Shown: positions 16,392 through 24,650 of the stretch, piece by piece
Numbering within the stretch: the stretch's first letter is position 1
How the letters are laid out: every line of letters starts with the position of its first letter
Assembly: GCA_005774545.1 (NCBI GenBank)
Contig: VAUL01000001.1
Coordinates: forward strand, 1-64,000
Source: Deltaproteobacteria bacterium
GTDB taxonomy: Bacteria; Desulfobacterota; Desulfuromonadia; Desulfuromonadales; BM103
DNA: 64,000 nt
Direction of reading: 5' to 3'
The notes under the pieces: generated by a model
What the model saw: the letters and a program-made list of their open reading frames with translations, nothing else
Databases searched by the model: none
What the model was told of the DNA's origin: nothing
Program-made: the position numbers and the translations under genes

Positions 16392-17351
16392 TCAGGCCGC
16401 CTTGGCCAGCGGCGGGCGCAAAGGCTTGACCTCCAGCCTTGAGAAGCCGGCCTTCGGCTTGAGAACCGCCTGGTAGACCTCGGGATGCTGTAGCTTGAGC
16501 AGGTTAGCGTCGACCGTCAAGCTGTCGGCTACGGTGCTCACCGTCAGCGCCAGGCGCTCGGTCTGCCCCTTGAAGGACGAACCGGTGTAATCGATGAGCT
16601 GCTGGCGGATCGCCTTGAGCTCCTTCTCGGCGGCCGTTTTGGTGCCGTTCAACTCGGCGTACTTCGCCGCGACCATCTCGATCTCCGGCGGCAGCTCCAC
16701 CTTGGGCAGGGCCATCGACGGGCAGTCCGTTCTGAACTGGCAGAACCCACACAGGTGCGACGGCGAGCAGTTGGCTTCGGCCTGTTCATTCAGCACATCG
16801 AGCAGGTGCAAGCCACGATGGAAAAGATAGTTGAACACGGTGTCGTTGTGTTCGAAGCCGTTGAATTGCTGCACCTCGCCGGCGTTCATGTCCACGGCCA
16901 GCACGCTGCCGGTGATATTCCCCTTCGGATACATCATGCGGAGCATCCCGAGCTGGTACTGCAGTTGGTCCGTCCACTGCGGGAAGGGCGCGTCGGGGAT
17001 GCCAGACACGCTCTTGACCTCGACGGCGTGGAGCCCTTGCGGTTCGTAAAACACGAAGTCCACGTGCGCCCGCAGCGGCAAGGTCGGATGGCAGATCTCG
17101 ACCTGGGCGTCGTAGGGCACCTCGCTGGCGTCGAATATCTTGCTGAGGAGCCACTCGGCCGCATGGCCACGAGCGAACTTCAGCAGGGTGCTGACGCCGG
17201 GCTGGATCGGGAACTGGCGTTGCAGGTAAGTCTTGCGCGGGCAACCAGCGATGTCGCTGGACCCGATGTACTGCGAGCGGTCGCCGAGCGATTCGCTCTG
17301 CTTGCGCGACATGACCGGTACCGCTGCTTCGAAGATCGGTGTCAGGTTCAC
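16392..17351 (-). CDS. Cas4/RecB-like PD-(D/E)XK exonuclease with Fe-S cysteines
   Basis: 319 residues. The nuclease core is visible as AHVDFVF, VEVKSVSG and QLQYQLGMLR. The cysteines in SDIAGCPRKTYL and CGFCQFRTDCP match the [4Fe-4S] arrangement of Cas4 and AddB. Such enzymes resect DNA ends and pair with annealases in phage-like recombination. Two zinc-ribbon genes lie between it and the Bet gene in the same transcript, so an exonuclease-annealase couple (like lambda Exo/Bet) is likely. There is no CRISPR array here, so a CRISPR role is unlikely. Confidence 0.82.
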   Translation of the reverse strand: MNLTPIFEAAVPVMSRKQSESLGDRSQYIGSSDIAGCPRKTYLQRQFPIQPGVSTLLKFARGHAAEWLLSKIFDASEVPYDAQVEICHPTLPLRAHVDFVFYEPQGLHAVEVKSVSGIPDAPFPQWTDQLQYQLGMLRMMYPKGNITGSVLAVDMNAGEVQQFNGFEHNDTVFNYLFHRGLHLLDVLNEQAEANCSPSHLCGFCQFRTDCPSMALPKVELPPEIEMVAAKYAELNGTKTAAEKELKAIRQQLIDYTGSSFKGQTERLALTVSTVADSLTVDANLLKLQHPEVYQAVLKPKAGFSRLEVKPLRPPLAKAA

Positions 17352-17578
17352 GTCATACTCCTTTCTCGTAATCGTTGCAGGCGTTCCCTGATCTCCAGAA
17401 ACGCCCGGTCAACCTCATCCATGCACTCGATGCAGAGGATATCCTCCCAAGGTGTGCAGTCCGAGGAGATGAAGCCTTCCATGTCCTTGCGCATGACGCC
17501 GGCAGTCAGACCGTAGGCTTCTTCGTTGTGCATCAGGTCGGTGCCGCAGATGGTGCACTCGCCAACGACCTCGCTCAT
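17348..17578 (-). CDS. Small zinc-ribbon protein
   Basis: 76 residues with CTICGTD near the N-terminus and ILCIECMDEVD further on, i.e. two CxxC knuckles of a treble-clef or ribbon. AAGGAGG precedes ATG 17578; the longer open frame upstream lacks a site. It overlaps the genes on both sides by 4 bases. Function unknown. Confidence 0.62.
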   Translation of the reverse strand: MSEVVGECTICGTDLMHNEEAYGLTAGVMRKDMEGFISSDCTPWEDILCIECMDEVDRAFLEIRERLQRLRERSMT

Positions 17579-17823
17579 GCGGCCTCCTTCTCGATGACCA
17601 GGTCGGCGGCCCGCTTCACGCCCATGATGGTCAGCACCTGGCCCAGGGTCTTGGCGCAAGATGCGCACAGGATCGTCTCGCCCCGCTCGTAGTCACGTAG
17701 GACGTAGCCGTCGGCCGCCTTGCCGGGAGAGAGGCTGAAGGTCGGTTCCCCATGCGGAATGTCGGCTCGGCAGTGGTCGCAGACCACGACCTGGTTGCCA
17801 TGGATGTCCGTGTACTTCGTCAT
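17575..17823 (-). CDS. Small zinc-ribbon protein
   Basis: 82 residues with two CxxC knuckles (VVCDHCRADIP and LCASCAKTL), similar in layout to its downstream neighbour but different in sequence. ATG 17823 follows AGGAG by seven bases; a TTG two codons earlier is less likely. Located between the Bet gene and the Cas4-like gene. Function unknown. Confidence 0.62.
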   Translation of the reverse strand: MTKYTDIHGNQVVVCDHCRADIPHGEPTFSLSPGKAADGYVLRDYERGETILCASCAKTLGQVLTIMGVKRAADLVIEKEAA

Positions 17824-17833
17824 GATCAATCTC

Positions 17834-18769
17834 CTAGAAGGGCGGGGGTTCGAAGGTGAAGACCCAGCTCTTGGTGTCGGCGTTCCAGCGGAAGCCGTTG
17901 TCTTTCAGCAGTTGCCGCTGATCGTAACTTTTTGCCGCGATGGTTCCCGTTTCCATATCCAGGTCGTAGCTGATGCTCTTCGCTTCCAGCAGCGAGATGA
18001 TGTCGGAAATCCCGCACTCCTCCGGGGTGGCCTTGGGCGCCGGTGGGCTCGTAGCCGGGGCTGCTGGTTCCGACCAGACATCCTCAGCGGCGATCTCGGC
18101 GGGAGGAGCCGGTTTCGCGACCGGCGGCGAGACCACGGCTAGGTGGCTGCGATTATGGGTGGTGCCGATGACCTCGGCTTCGCTGACGATCTCGCCGGCA
18201 TCTGTTTCGAAGCCTGCGCCCAGCTCCTCGATGCAGTACACACCGTTGACGTTGAAGGCTTTGCGCAGCGCCTGCGACTCGGCAACCTTCTTGAGCATCG
18301 TCGCTGGTTTTTCCGCCCAGAACTTGGTCGGCGCGCCGTCGGCGGTGCATTGCACGTACTCGTTGTAGTGCACCTCGGCGACGAAGGGCTTGCTGGAGTC
18401 CTTACGCCAGACCGAGCAGACCGCGACCAGCTGCGGCTTGACCACCCACTTGCCATTCTCCAGCTGCGGAATGTCGCGGATGGCAGCGACCGTCTCGATG
18501 CCAGCCAGCTGACCGCTGCGATGGGCGATGCTCAGGAAGCCGTCCCTGGCGATCATCGGTTCGACCTTGTTGATCCACTTGTCACCGAGCTTGGCGCGCC
18601 TGGGGACGAAGTGGATCTCGCGCAGGATGGGATTGAGGCCTAATTCGCGAGCGACGCTGAAACAGTAGTCCTGCTCGGCCTTCGTCGCCCCGGACGGGAA
18701 GAATTGCGATTGGATGACCGCGAGCTGCTCCTTGGTGAAGTCAGCCTTAACCAATGCGTTGCTACTCAT
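17834..18769 (-). CDS. bet: Bet/RecT-family single-strand annealing recombinase
   Basis: 311 residues. The segments YCFSVARELGLNPILREIHF, MIARDGFLSIAHRSG and LKKVAESQALRKAF are hallmarks of the Bet/RecT annealase family, which coats single-stranded DNA and pairs it with a complement. After residue ~215 a Pro/Ala-rich linker leads to a separate small C-terminal domain (GISDIISLLEAKSISYDL ... NADTKSWVF) that I do not recognise. ATG 18769 is preceded by AGGAG. Works with the Cas4-like nuclease downstream. Confidence 0.88.
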   Translation of the reverse strand: MSSNALVKADFTKEQLAVIQSQFFPSGATKAEQDYCFSVARELGLNPILREIHFVPRRAKLGDKWINKVEPMIARDGFLSIAHRSGQLAGIETVAAIRDIPQLENGKWVVKPQLVAVCSVWRKDSSKPFVAEVHYNEYVQCTADGAPTKFWAEKPATMLKKVAESQALRKAFNVNGVYCIEELGAGFETDAGEIVSEAEVIGTTHNRSHLAVVSPPVAKPAPPAEIAAEDVWSEPAAPATSPPAPKATPEECGISDIISLLEAKSISYDLDMETGTIAAKSYDQRQLLKDNGFRWNADTKSWVFTFEPPPF

Positions 18770-18871
18770 CTTTTTCTCCTTTCCTTGTTGGAACTTCCGG
18801 ATGGTTCGGTTTAGGGAGTCGCTTCCTGGCTTCGTCAACGGTGGCCTCGACCAAGATCACGACGATGATCT

Positions 18872-19165
18872 TCAGCAACTCACGGACGACGAGCACGGCA
18901 GCACCTCCTTCCTCGCGGTGGTCCAGTTGTCCAGGCCGATGGCGATGACTTCCTGGGTGTTGAGGTTGTCCCGGATGGCGACGCGTACTGCGTCCCTTGC
19001 CTGGAACAGCTCCGCCGGGGTCAGCGAGAGTGCTTGGGGGCCGAGGCGATGGGCAAGCTCAATCAGCACGCTCTGGAGCGACAGGGCATGGACGATCTCG
19101 GTGGGGCTGGCGGCGATGTTGACGAGCTTGATCGATAGTTTGGTGACGATCTCTTCATGCGACAT
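18872..19165 (-). CDS. Small hypothetical helical protein
   Basis: 97 residues, almost wholly alpha-helical (LSIKLVNIAASPTEIVHAL, ELFQARDAVRVAIRDN). GGAGG five bases before ATG 19165 decides the start. No family recognised. First of the genes that lead into the bet region. Confidence 0.55.
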   Translation of the reverse strand: MSHEEIVTKLSIKLVNIAASPTEIVHALSLQSVLIELAHRLGPQALSLTPAELFQARDAVRVAIRDNLNTQEVIAIGLDNWTTARKEVLPCSSSVSC

Positions 19166-19174
19166 GCCCACCTC

Positions 19175-19570
19175 CTATCCCATCAGCTCGACCGAGACGA
19201 CGTATGCGTCCATCTCGAAGTATGCGAGGAAGTTGCTCTGCCAGATCGTGAAGAGCTTGCGACCCTGCTTGATCGGGTAGTCGATGGCAAAATGTCCGAA
19301 CAGCCCGAGTGCGAAGTCGAAGTCGATCTCCTTGACGAGTTCGGTGTCGGGTGCGCGGCCGACATGGGCAAAGTCGCTGATGTAGAGCAGCCTTCCGTCA
19401 CTGGTGAGGCCGACTTCGACGGGATGAAAGCCGCCGCAGTCGTCATAGGATGGATCCCTGAAGTTGATGATGGCGCCCTTGCCAACGGGAACGTCGGCGG
19501 TCGCCGCCTGGAGGATGTGACGGAGACGTGGGTCGATCGGCCACGGCAGGCCTTCGGTGCGAATGATCAT
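19175..19570 (-). CDS. DUF2787-like protein
   Basis: 131 residues. GAIINFRDPSYDDCGGFHPV, LLYISDFAHVG, ELVKEIDFDFALG and a C-terminal LFTIWQSNFLAYFEMDAY match the order of conserved blocks in DUF2787, a family carried by integrative conjugative elements next to recombination genes. The role is unknown. Nine bases separate it from the helical gene downstream. Confidence 0.68.
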   Translation of the reverse strand: MIIRTEGLPWPIDPRLRHILQAATADVPVGKGAIINFRDPSYDDCGGFHPVEVGLTSDGRLLYISDFAHVGRAPDTELVKEIDFDFALGLFGHFAIDYPIKQGRKLFTIWQSNFLAYFEMDAYVVSVELMG

Positions 19571-19604
19571 GGTGCCCTCCTGGAATGAAAGAGCCCCCCT
19601 ACCG

Positions 19605-19985
19605 TTAGGGTAGAGGGGCAGGGTGCGCGTCGCCGGCCAGCTCCAGCAGCAGCCGATGGCGGATGGCCGGGTCCAGCCACGGCTCGTCGGGAACCAGAAT
19701 GGTGATAGCGTGCTCGTTGTTGCGCAGGATCACAGCAACGAAGCAGCGATGGGCAACGTCGTACTCGACCCCCTCGAAGCCGTTCTCCCGCCACTTGCGG
19801 CCAAGGCTGAGTCCAAGGCTGGCGTCGGTGTCCTTCGGGGTAACGAGGGCGAGGTGGCCGTGGTCGTTGGGGTCGTAGTTGATGTAGGCGTCGAGGATGT
19901 GCTGCAGGTGCTTGCTGGCGGGTGCTACGAGATGCGGCGGGAGACGGGCTCGTTCGATGTCGCCGGGGGATCGGATGCTGATCAT
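19605..19985 (-). CDS. Hypothetical protein
   Basis: 126 residues from ATG 19985, which has AGGAGG eight bases upstream. The mixed alpha/beta middle (GLSLGRKWRENGFEGVEYDV, CFVAVILRNNEHAITILVP) suggests a compact globular domain. Not recognised. A hairpin (CCCCCTACC / GGTAGAGGGG) lies just past its stop. Confidence 0.58.
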   Translation of the reverse strand: MISIRSPGDIERARLPPHLVAPASKHLQHILDAYINYDPNDHGHLALVTPKDTDASLGLSLGRKWRENGFEGVEYDVAHRCFVAVILRNNEHAITILVPDEPWLDPAIRHRLLLELAGDAHPAPLP

Positions 19986-20082
19986 GTCGTTAACCTCCTG
20001 GGGTCTTGGGAAGGAACATTCCCAAGACATTAATATCGTTAGGTTCTTCGCCATGATACGGAAGCGCCGGCGGGCCACAGGG

Positions 20083-20113
20083 ATCCCCCTGCGGGGGTTG
20101 CCCGCAGGGGGAT
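20083..20113. repeat. Strong inverted repeat
   Basis: ATCCCCCTGCGGG and CCCGCAGGGGGAT form a perfect 13-bp stem around a 5-base loop, between two minus-strand genes. There is no T-run on either side, so it may be an attenuator, an mRNA stabiliser or a protein site rather than a simple terminator. Confidence 0.6.
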
Positions 20114-20171
20114 AGCCGCTTGGCCAGTATGGATCATGAGGTGGATCGTGAGGGTCGTCAGGTCCGGTCGA

Positions 20172-20900
20172 TCAGGCTTCCGGGCAGTAGTCGCGGATCA
20201 GCGCCTCGACCACCTTGGCGTTCTTGGTGTTGTAGCGCTGGGCGGTCATTTTGAGCCGGGCATACAGGACCGGGTCGATCCGGACGGACAGCCCGATCAG
20301 ACCGTCGGGGCAGGTGCCGGGCGCCATCCGTTCTTTCCTGATCTTCTCCGCGGGAGGCTCGACACTGAGCGACGGGATGGTCGGGGTGGTCACCGGCGGC
20401 TGGACCTGCACCGGCGGCTGGACCTGCACCGGCGGCTGGACCTGCACCGAGGGCTGGACCTGCACCGAGGGCGGTGTCACAGCCGACTGTACGAACGGCT
20501 GTACCTGGCTCTCGGGGTGAACCTGGACCGACCCGGACGGCTGCACGGTCGGTTGCACCTGAAACGGCTGCTCAGGATGTGCCGAAGCCACCGGCTGCGA
20601 ATGAACAACGGCTTCCGCCGGCTTGGAGAAGCTAGGGAAGGTCTTCTTCACGAAGGGGGCCGCCTGCGTCTGTCCGGGCTGGTGCTCCTGGTGGGCGTTC
20701 ATGACATCTTCCTCTTGTTGCGGGTTGAACGTCTCGTGGCTCTCGTTCATGTTCGATTCCTCCTGTTCGTGCTGCTCGTGGTTGTAGGGCTCTTCTCCGG
20801 TGGTCGCGCCCTCCGCGTGCATTACCTCGTCGTGAGGCGCAGCAGGCTGAGGCGTGGTACCGTAGAAGGGCTTCTTCTTGAACAAGCTTCCGGTAACCAT
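20172..20900 (-). CDS. Proline/glutamine-rich protein with C-terminal ribbon-helix-helix domain
   Basis: 242 residues. The N-terminus MVTGSLFKKKPF resembles that of the next gene (MTTSMFKKKSI). Residues ~20-80 are acidic and His/Glu-rich. Residues ~112-172 are a Val-Gln-Pro region with exact QVQPPV repeats. The last ~45 residues (LIGLSVRIDPVLYARLKMTA ... VVEALIRDY) look like an RHH DNA-binding domain. GGAGG precedes ATG 20900. The layout suggests a DNA-binding head on a long flexible arm, as in some partition or accessory proteins. Function unproven. Confidence 0.6.
   Translation of the reverse strand: MVTGSLFKKKPFYGTTPQPAAPHDEVMHAEGATTGEEPYNHEQHEQEESNMNESHETFNPQQEEDVMNAHQEHQPGQTQAAPFVKKTFPSFSKPAEAVVHSQPVASAHPEQPFQVQPTVQPSGSVQVHPESQVQPFVQSAVTPPSVQVQPSVQVQPPVQVQPPVQVQPPVTTPTIPSLSVEPPAEKIRKERMAPGTCPDGLIGLSVRIDPVLYARLKMTAQRYNTKNAKVVEALIRDYCPEA
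20391..20474. repeat. 18-bp tandem repeat inside the RHH gene
   Basis: Four full copies and one partial copy of CACCGGCGGCTGGACCTG (the last ones with CACCGAGGG). Each unit encodes six residues (QVQPPV-type), so copy number can change without breaking the frame. The first three units are identical, a sign of recent expansion. Confidence 0.9.
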
Positions 20901-20977
20901 GGCGTTATTCCTCCATCTGGGTTATGGCCACCAAGGCAGAGGGAATCTCGCCCGGCAGCGTTGGTTGTCGTTATGGA

Positions 20978-21358
20978 TCACCTGCTACGGATGACCATCC
21001 GCTTCTCGTGATAGGTTGAAACGATGTCTTCGACCTTAGCGTAGTAAATGTGCATATCGATGAGAGCCTCCACCATCTCGACGACGGTGCGATCACAATG
21101 AACAGCCGCGATGCGTAGGGCCCGATGCCGGCGCTTGCTGATATCGCAGGAGAGCCTGACCGTACCGTGCTCATCTGCATCGTCAACGCCGCCGTCGAGG
21201 TTCTCCATCATCTGATCCAGCGTCAGCCTTTCCCCTTCTTCGGGGCCATCCCCCCGCTCACTGATGGCAATGATTCCCTGCTCCTTCGAAACCCTTGCCT
21301 CCTCGCTCGCTTCCTCTGCGAGCTTGATACTTTTCTTCTTGAACATCGACGTGGTCAT
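20978..21358 (-). CDS. Ribbon-helix-helix-like DNA-binding protein
   Basis: 126 residues from ATG 21358 (AAGGAG upstream). The basic N-terminus MTTSMFKKKSIKL and acidic middle are followed by a C-terminal strand-helix-helix (TVRLSCDISKRRHRALRIAA ... VVEMVEALIDMHIYY) that parallels the C-terminus of the neighbouring 242-residue protein. The two are likely paralogues. Located next to the divergent promoter region before 21649, so it may be an autoregulator or partition-type factor. Confidence 0.58.
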   Translation of the reverse strand: MTTSMFKKKSIKLAEEASEEARVSKEQGIIAISERGDGPEEGERLTLDQMMENLDGGVDDADEHGTVRLSCDISKRRHRALRIAAVHCDRTVVEMVEALIDMHIYYAKVEDIVSTYHEKRMVIRSR

Positions 21359-21444
21359 CGTGCGCTCCTTGGGTTGTATGACGTTGGGCTCAGACGGTGG
21401 TGCGTCATGCCGACCGGGCCGTCGCGGTAGCTGATGTATTCCAT
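21355..21444 (-). CDS. 29-residue small ORF coupled to the RHH gene
   Basis: MEYISYRDGPVGMTHHRLSP and nine more residues, starting 8 bases after AAGGAG. Its TGA overlaps the ATG of the RHH gene, the arrangement of a translationally coupled leader or microprotein. Too short for similarity to be judged. Confidence 0.4.
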   Translation of the reverse strand: MEYISYRDGPVGMTHHRLSPTSYNPRSAR

Positions 21445-21574
21445 CGTGTCTTCTCCTTGGGGGGTTGGGGGCGGGGTGGTGCCACAATGGATTGTTAGTA
21501 CCACCTGAGGGGGAAACGCGGATTTTGGGGAGGTCATGCAGTGCTTGGAGTACAGCAACCTGGGAGGATCAACC

Positions 21575-21603
21575 TTGACAGCAACGGCGAATAACTGTAG
21601 GAA
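21575..21603 (+). promoter_or_regulatory. Probable promoter of the 21649-37150 operon
   Basis: TTGACA (21575-21580), a 17-base spacer and TAGGAA (21598-21603) lie upstream of the HTH gene at 21649, in the divergent gap to the minus-strand genes. The -35 is a perfect consensus and the -10 is moderate. Confidence 0.45.
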
Positions 21604-21648
21604 AAGATTGGACGTCTTTTATGCTGGGTGCTAAGGGGGATGCAGATC

Positions 21649-21864
21649 ATGGCGACCGACCGGGTTCTCACCGTCGACGAGCTGGCAGCCTACCTCAAGG
21701 TGTCACAATCCACGCTCTACAAGCTGCTGGCCGAGGGGAAAGTTCCGGGCCAGAAGGTCGGCCGGCACTGGCGGTTCAGTCGATCCGCGATCGATGCCTG
21801 GCTGGAAGAACCCCAGCGTAAGTTGCTGAAGGAGCACGCGGACCGAGAGCAGGCTCGCCCGTGA
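21649..21864 (+). CDS. Excisionase-family HTH protein (MerR-like)
   Basis: 71 residues from ATG 21649. DELAAYLKVSQSTLYKLLAE and VGRHWRFSRSAIDAWLEEP are the standard blocks of the DNA-binding domain known from excisionases and helix_turn_helix_17 proteins. It overlaps the helicase start by 4 bases (GTGA) and is first in the operon. It is more likely the transcriptional controller of that operon than an excision factor, since no integrase is near. Confidence 0.8.
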   Translation: MATDRVLTVDELAAYLKVSQSTLYKLLAEGKVPGQKVGRHWRFSRSAIDAWLEEPQRKLLKEHADREQARP

Positions 21865-24620
21865 AACTCAATCTCTCCCCTGAACAGCTCCGAGTCATCT
21901 CCCACCGTGGCAGCGACGTCCAGGTTGTCGCCTGCGCCGGCTCCGGCAAGACCGAGTCGATCTCCCGGCGGGTTGCTGCCCTGATCAACGAGGGCGAACC
22001 GCCCGAATCCATCATCGCCTTCACCTACACGGAAAAAGCCGCCGCCGAGCTGAAGGAGCGCATCTACCAGCGGGTGGCCGATGTAAAGGGACCGGAATTC
22101 CTCGGCCGCCTCGGCCCGATGTACGTCGGCACCATCCACGGCTACTGCTTCCGGCTGCTTCAGGACTACGTCCCCCAGTACGGCAACTACGAGGTGCTGG
22201 ACGAGCATCGCCACATCGGCCTCCTCAGCAGGGAATTCCAGCGGATGGGTCTGAGCAATCTCGGCGCCCGCCACTGGGAGCCGATCCGCGACTTTGCCAA
22301 GACGGTCGATGTGATCAGCAACGAGTTGATCGATCCGGCGGCTCTGGCCGGAACACCCCTCGGTGACTGCTACCAGGGGTACCTCGACATGCTCGATCGG
22401 TATCACTTCCTGAGCTTCGGCCTGATCATCGTTAAGGCGATCGAGTCCCTCCACGACCCTGTGATCTACGAGAGGGTCCATTCCCCGCTGCGGCACCTGA
22501 TCGTCGACGAATACCAGGACGTCAACCCTGCCCAGGAGAAGCTGGTCGAGCTGCTCGGTGCCGCACCGGTGCAGGTCTGCGTCGTCGGTGACGATGACCA
22601 GTCGATCTACCAGTGGCGCGGCTCGGACGTCTCCAACATCCTCACCTTCGCGCAGCGCCGGACCAAGGTCGAGGTCATCAAGCTGGAGAGCAACCGCCGC
22701 AGTCGCCCGACGATCGTCGCCACGGCCAATGCCTTCGCCCTGACCATCCCGCAACGGCTCGACAAGGAGATGCAGTCGATCCGGCAAGCAGGGCGGCCGG
22801 AGATAATCACCTGGAGCGATGACACCCAGGAGGACGAGGCCCGGCAGATCGCCCGGACGATCGAGCGGCTCTACGCCGAGGGTTACCGCTACCGGGACAT
22901 TGCCATCCTCTACCGCTCGGTGCGGACATCCGCCCCGGTGATGGCCGAAGTCCTCGAAGAGTTCAACATCCCGTTTTCCTGCGGCGGCCGCACCGGTCTC
23001 TTCATCCAGCCGGCGATCAGCCACTTCGGCGAGTTGATGGCGTGGTTCGCCGATGCCAACTGGAAGGACGAACGCTTCGGCCAGCAGCGGCAGGCGAACA
23101 TCGACCATGTTGTTGCCGGTCTGAACGCCCACTTCGGCAGGGGCGGCGAGATCCCGGGTCTGAAGAAGTACCTTGAGGACTGGAAGTCCTTCCGGCTGCG
23201 CAACAACCGCCCGATCAGCCTGGTCGGCGACTTCTACCGGCTGCTGCACTTCCTCGGCGCTCACCAGATCGATGTGGACACTCCGCAGGGGGCCGCCCTG
23301 TTCGGGTCTTTCGCGCGGTTCTCGGAACTGCTGGCTGACTACGAGCATGTCACCCGCCGAGGGCGTTACGTCATCGAGAATGATGTGCGGGTCTTCCGGG
23401 GCGGGCAGGATCGCGGGAAGCCGTACTACCAGAAGCTGCACAACTACCTGCTGCACTACGCCCGCGATGCCTACGAGGACTTCGAGGGGGAAGAGATCGC
23501 CGACACCGACGCGGTCAACATCCTGACCGTCCACCAGGCCAAGGGATTGGAGTGGCCGGTGGTGTTCATGCCGGCGCTGACGTCCCTGCGGTTCCCCTCC
23601 AAGTTCGCCGGCCAGAGCCAGTCGTGGCTGTTGCCCGAGACGGTCTTCCCGGCCAGGCTGCGCCGTCGCTATGAGGGTGGCGATGCCGACGAGCGCCGGC
23701 TCTTCTACGTCGCCATGACCAGGGCGCGGGATGCGGTCTATCTTTCCTGCTTCGACCGGATCACGCGGGCCACCAGCCCATCCCCCTACTTGCGGGAGGT
23801 CGCTGCCCATACCGGTGGGATCAAGAAGTACGACGACCTGCCGATCCCGGGGCCACCGACCGACAGCAAGCAGAAGGAGATTCCGCCGCTGGAGCTGAGC
23901 TTCTCGGACCTCGCCACGTTCGAGGATTGCGGCTACCGCTATCGCCTCGGCTCGCTCTTCAAGTTCCAGCAGGAGCTAGCCATCGAGTTAGGTTACGGCA
24001 AGGCGCTCCACCACGTTCTGCGCCACGTCGCCGAGATCGCCCGCAGCACCGGGGAGATCCCGAGCACGGGTGAGCTGACGACGATCATCGACGACGAGTT
24101 TTACCTACCGTTCGCCGACAACCCGACCTTCACCCGCATGCACAAGGCGGCGGAGATGCTGGTCAAGAATTACGTCAAGGACTACTCCGGGGATCTGCAG
24201 CGGGTCTGGGAGATCGAGCGACCCTTCGAGGTCCACCTGGAGGGGGGCATTCTGGCGGGGCGCGCCGACATCATTCTGGACAAGCACAATGGCGAAGAAG
24301 GGAAGCTTGCCATCGTCGACTACAAGTCGGCCACCGATCCGATCCGTGATGAGCGCTACCAGCTGCAGCTTGCCATCTATGCGGCGGCGGGGCGCGGCGA
24401 GGGTTTGGATGTGGCAGCCGCCTTCCTGCATGAGCTGAAAGACGGGACACGCCACGAAGTCGACATCGGCAATGCCAAGATGGCGGAAGCCCTGGCTAAG
24501 GTCGAGAAGTCGGTCAAGGGGATACGCAGCGGAGTATTCATGCCCTGCAAGGTCAGGGGTCAGTGCGAGCAGTGCGACTACCAGCTGCTGTGCCGGCATA
24601 GCGCTGCGCCGGCGAAGTGA
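21861..24620 (+). CDS. UvrD-like helicase fused to AddB-type PD-(D/E)XK nuclease
   Basis: 919 residues. The SF1A helicase part has Walker A (ACAGSGKT, residues 24-31), FTYTEKAAAELKERI, Walker B (VDEYQDVN), GDDDQSIYQWRG, TVHQAKGLEW and the final VAMTRARD. After about residue 670 comes a RecB/AddB-like nuclease: GRADIIL near 797, VDYKS near 820, QLQLAIY. An Fe-S cysteine set is present, with one cysteine in FEDCGYRY (~690) and three in CKVRGQCEQCDYQLLC (~895-912). GTG start, overlapping the HTH gene. It probably unwinds and degrades foreign DNA ends within this operon. Confidence 0.9.
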   Translation: MKLNLSPEQLRVISHRGSDVQVVACAGSGKTESISRRVAALINEGEPPESIIAFTYTEKAAAELKERIYQRVADVKGPEFLGRLGPMYVGTIHGYCFRLLQDYVPQYGNYEVLDEHRHIGLLSREFQRMGLSNLGARHWEPIRDFAKTVDVISNELIDPAALAGTPLGDCYQGYLDMLDRYHFLSFGLIIVKAIESLHDPVIYERVHSPLRHLIVDEYQDVNPAQEKLVELLGAAPVQVCVVGDDDQSIYQWRGSDVSNILTFAQRRTKVEVIKLESNRRSRPTIVATANAFALTIPQRLDKEMQSIRQAGRPEIITWSDDTQEDEARQIARTIERLYAEGYRYRDIAILYRSVRTSAPVMAEVLEEFNIPFSCGGRTGLFIQPAISHFGELMAWFADANWKDERFGQQRQANIDHVVAGLNAHFGRGGEIPGLKKYLEDWKSFRLRNNRPISLVGDFYRLLHFLGAHQIDVDTPQGAALFGSFARFSELLADYEHVTRRGRYVIENDVRVFRGGQDRGKPYYQKLHNYLLHYARDAYEDFEGEEIADTDAVNILTVHQAKGLEWPVVFMPALTSLRFPSKFAGQSQSWLLPETVFPARLRRRYEGGDADERRLFYVAMTRARDAVYLSCFDRITRATSPSPYLREVAAHTGGIKKYDDLPIPGPPTDSKQKEIPPLELSFSDLATFEDCGYRYRLGSLFKFQQELAIELGYGKALHHVLRHVAEIARSTGEIPSTGELTTIIDDEFYLPFADNPTFTRMHKAAEMLVKNYVKDYSGDLQRVWEIERPFEVHLEGGILAGRADIILDKHNGEEGKLAIVDYKSATDPIRDERYQLQLAIYAAAGRGEGLDVAAAFLHELKDGTRHEVDIGNAKMAEALAKVEKSVKGIRSGVFMPCKVRGQCEQCDYQLLCRHSAAPAK

Positions 24621-24650
24621 TCAGAATCTACGTTATTGAGAGGGCATGAC

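Noticed and set aside
16392-17351. Cas4 as part of a CRISPR-Cas system
   Set aside because: No Cas1, Cas2, effector genes or array anywhere in the window; the Bet gene nearby gives a better explanation.
20391-20474. Regular short repeats resembling a CRISPR array
   Set aside because: The units are contiguous 18-mers without spacers and stay in frame within a coding gene.
21717-23810. A ~700-codon open frame antisense to the UvrD-like helicase
   Set aside because: It lies wholly opposite a gene with clear helicase motifs; its own translation shows no motifs, and long antisense frames are common in GC-rich genes.
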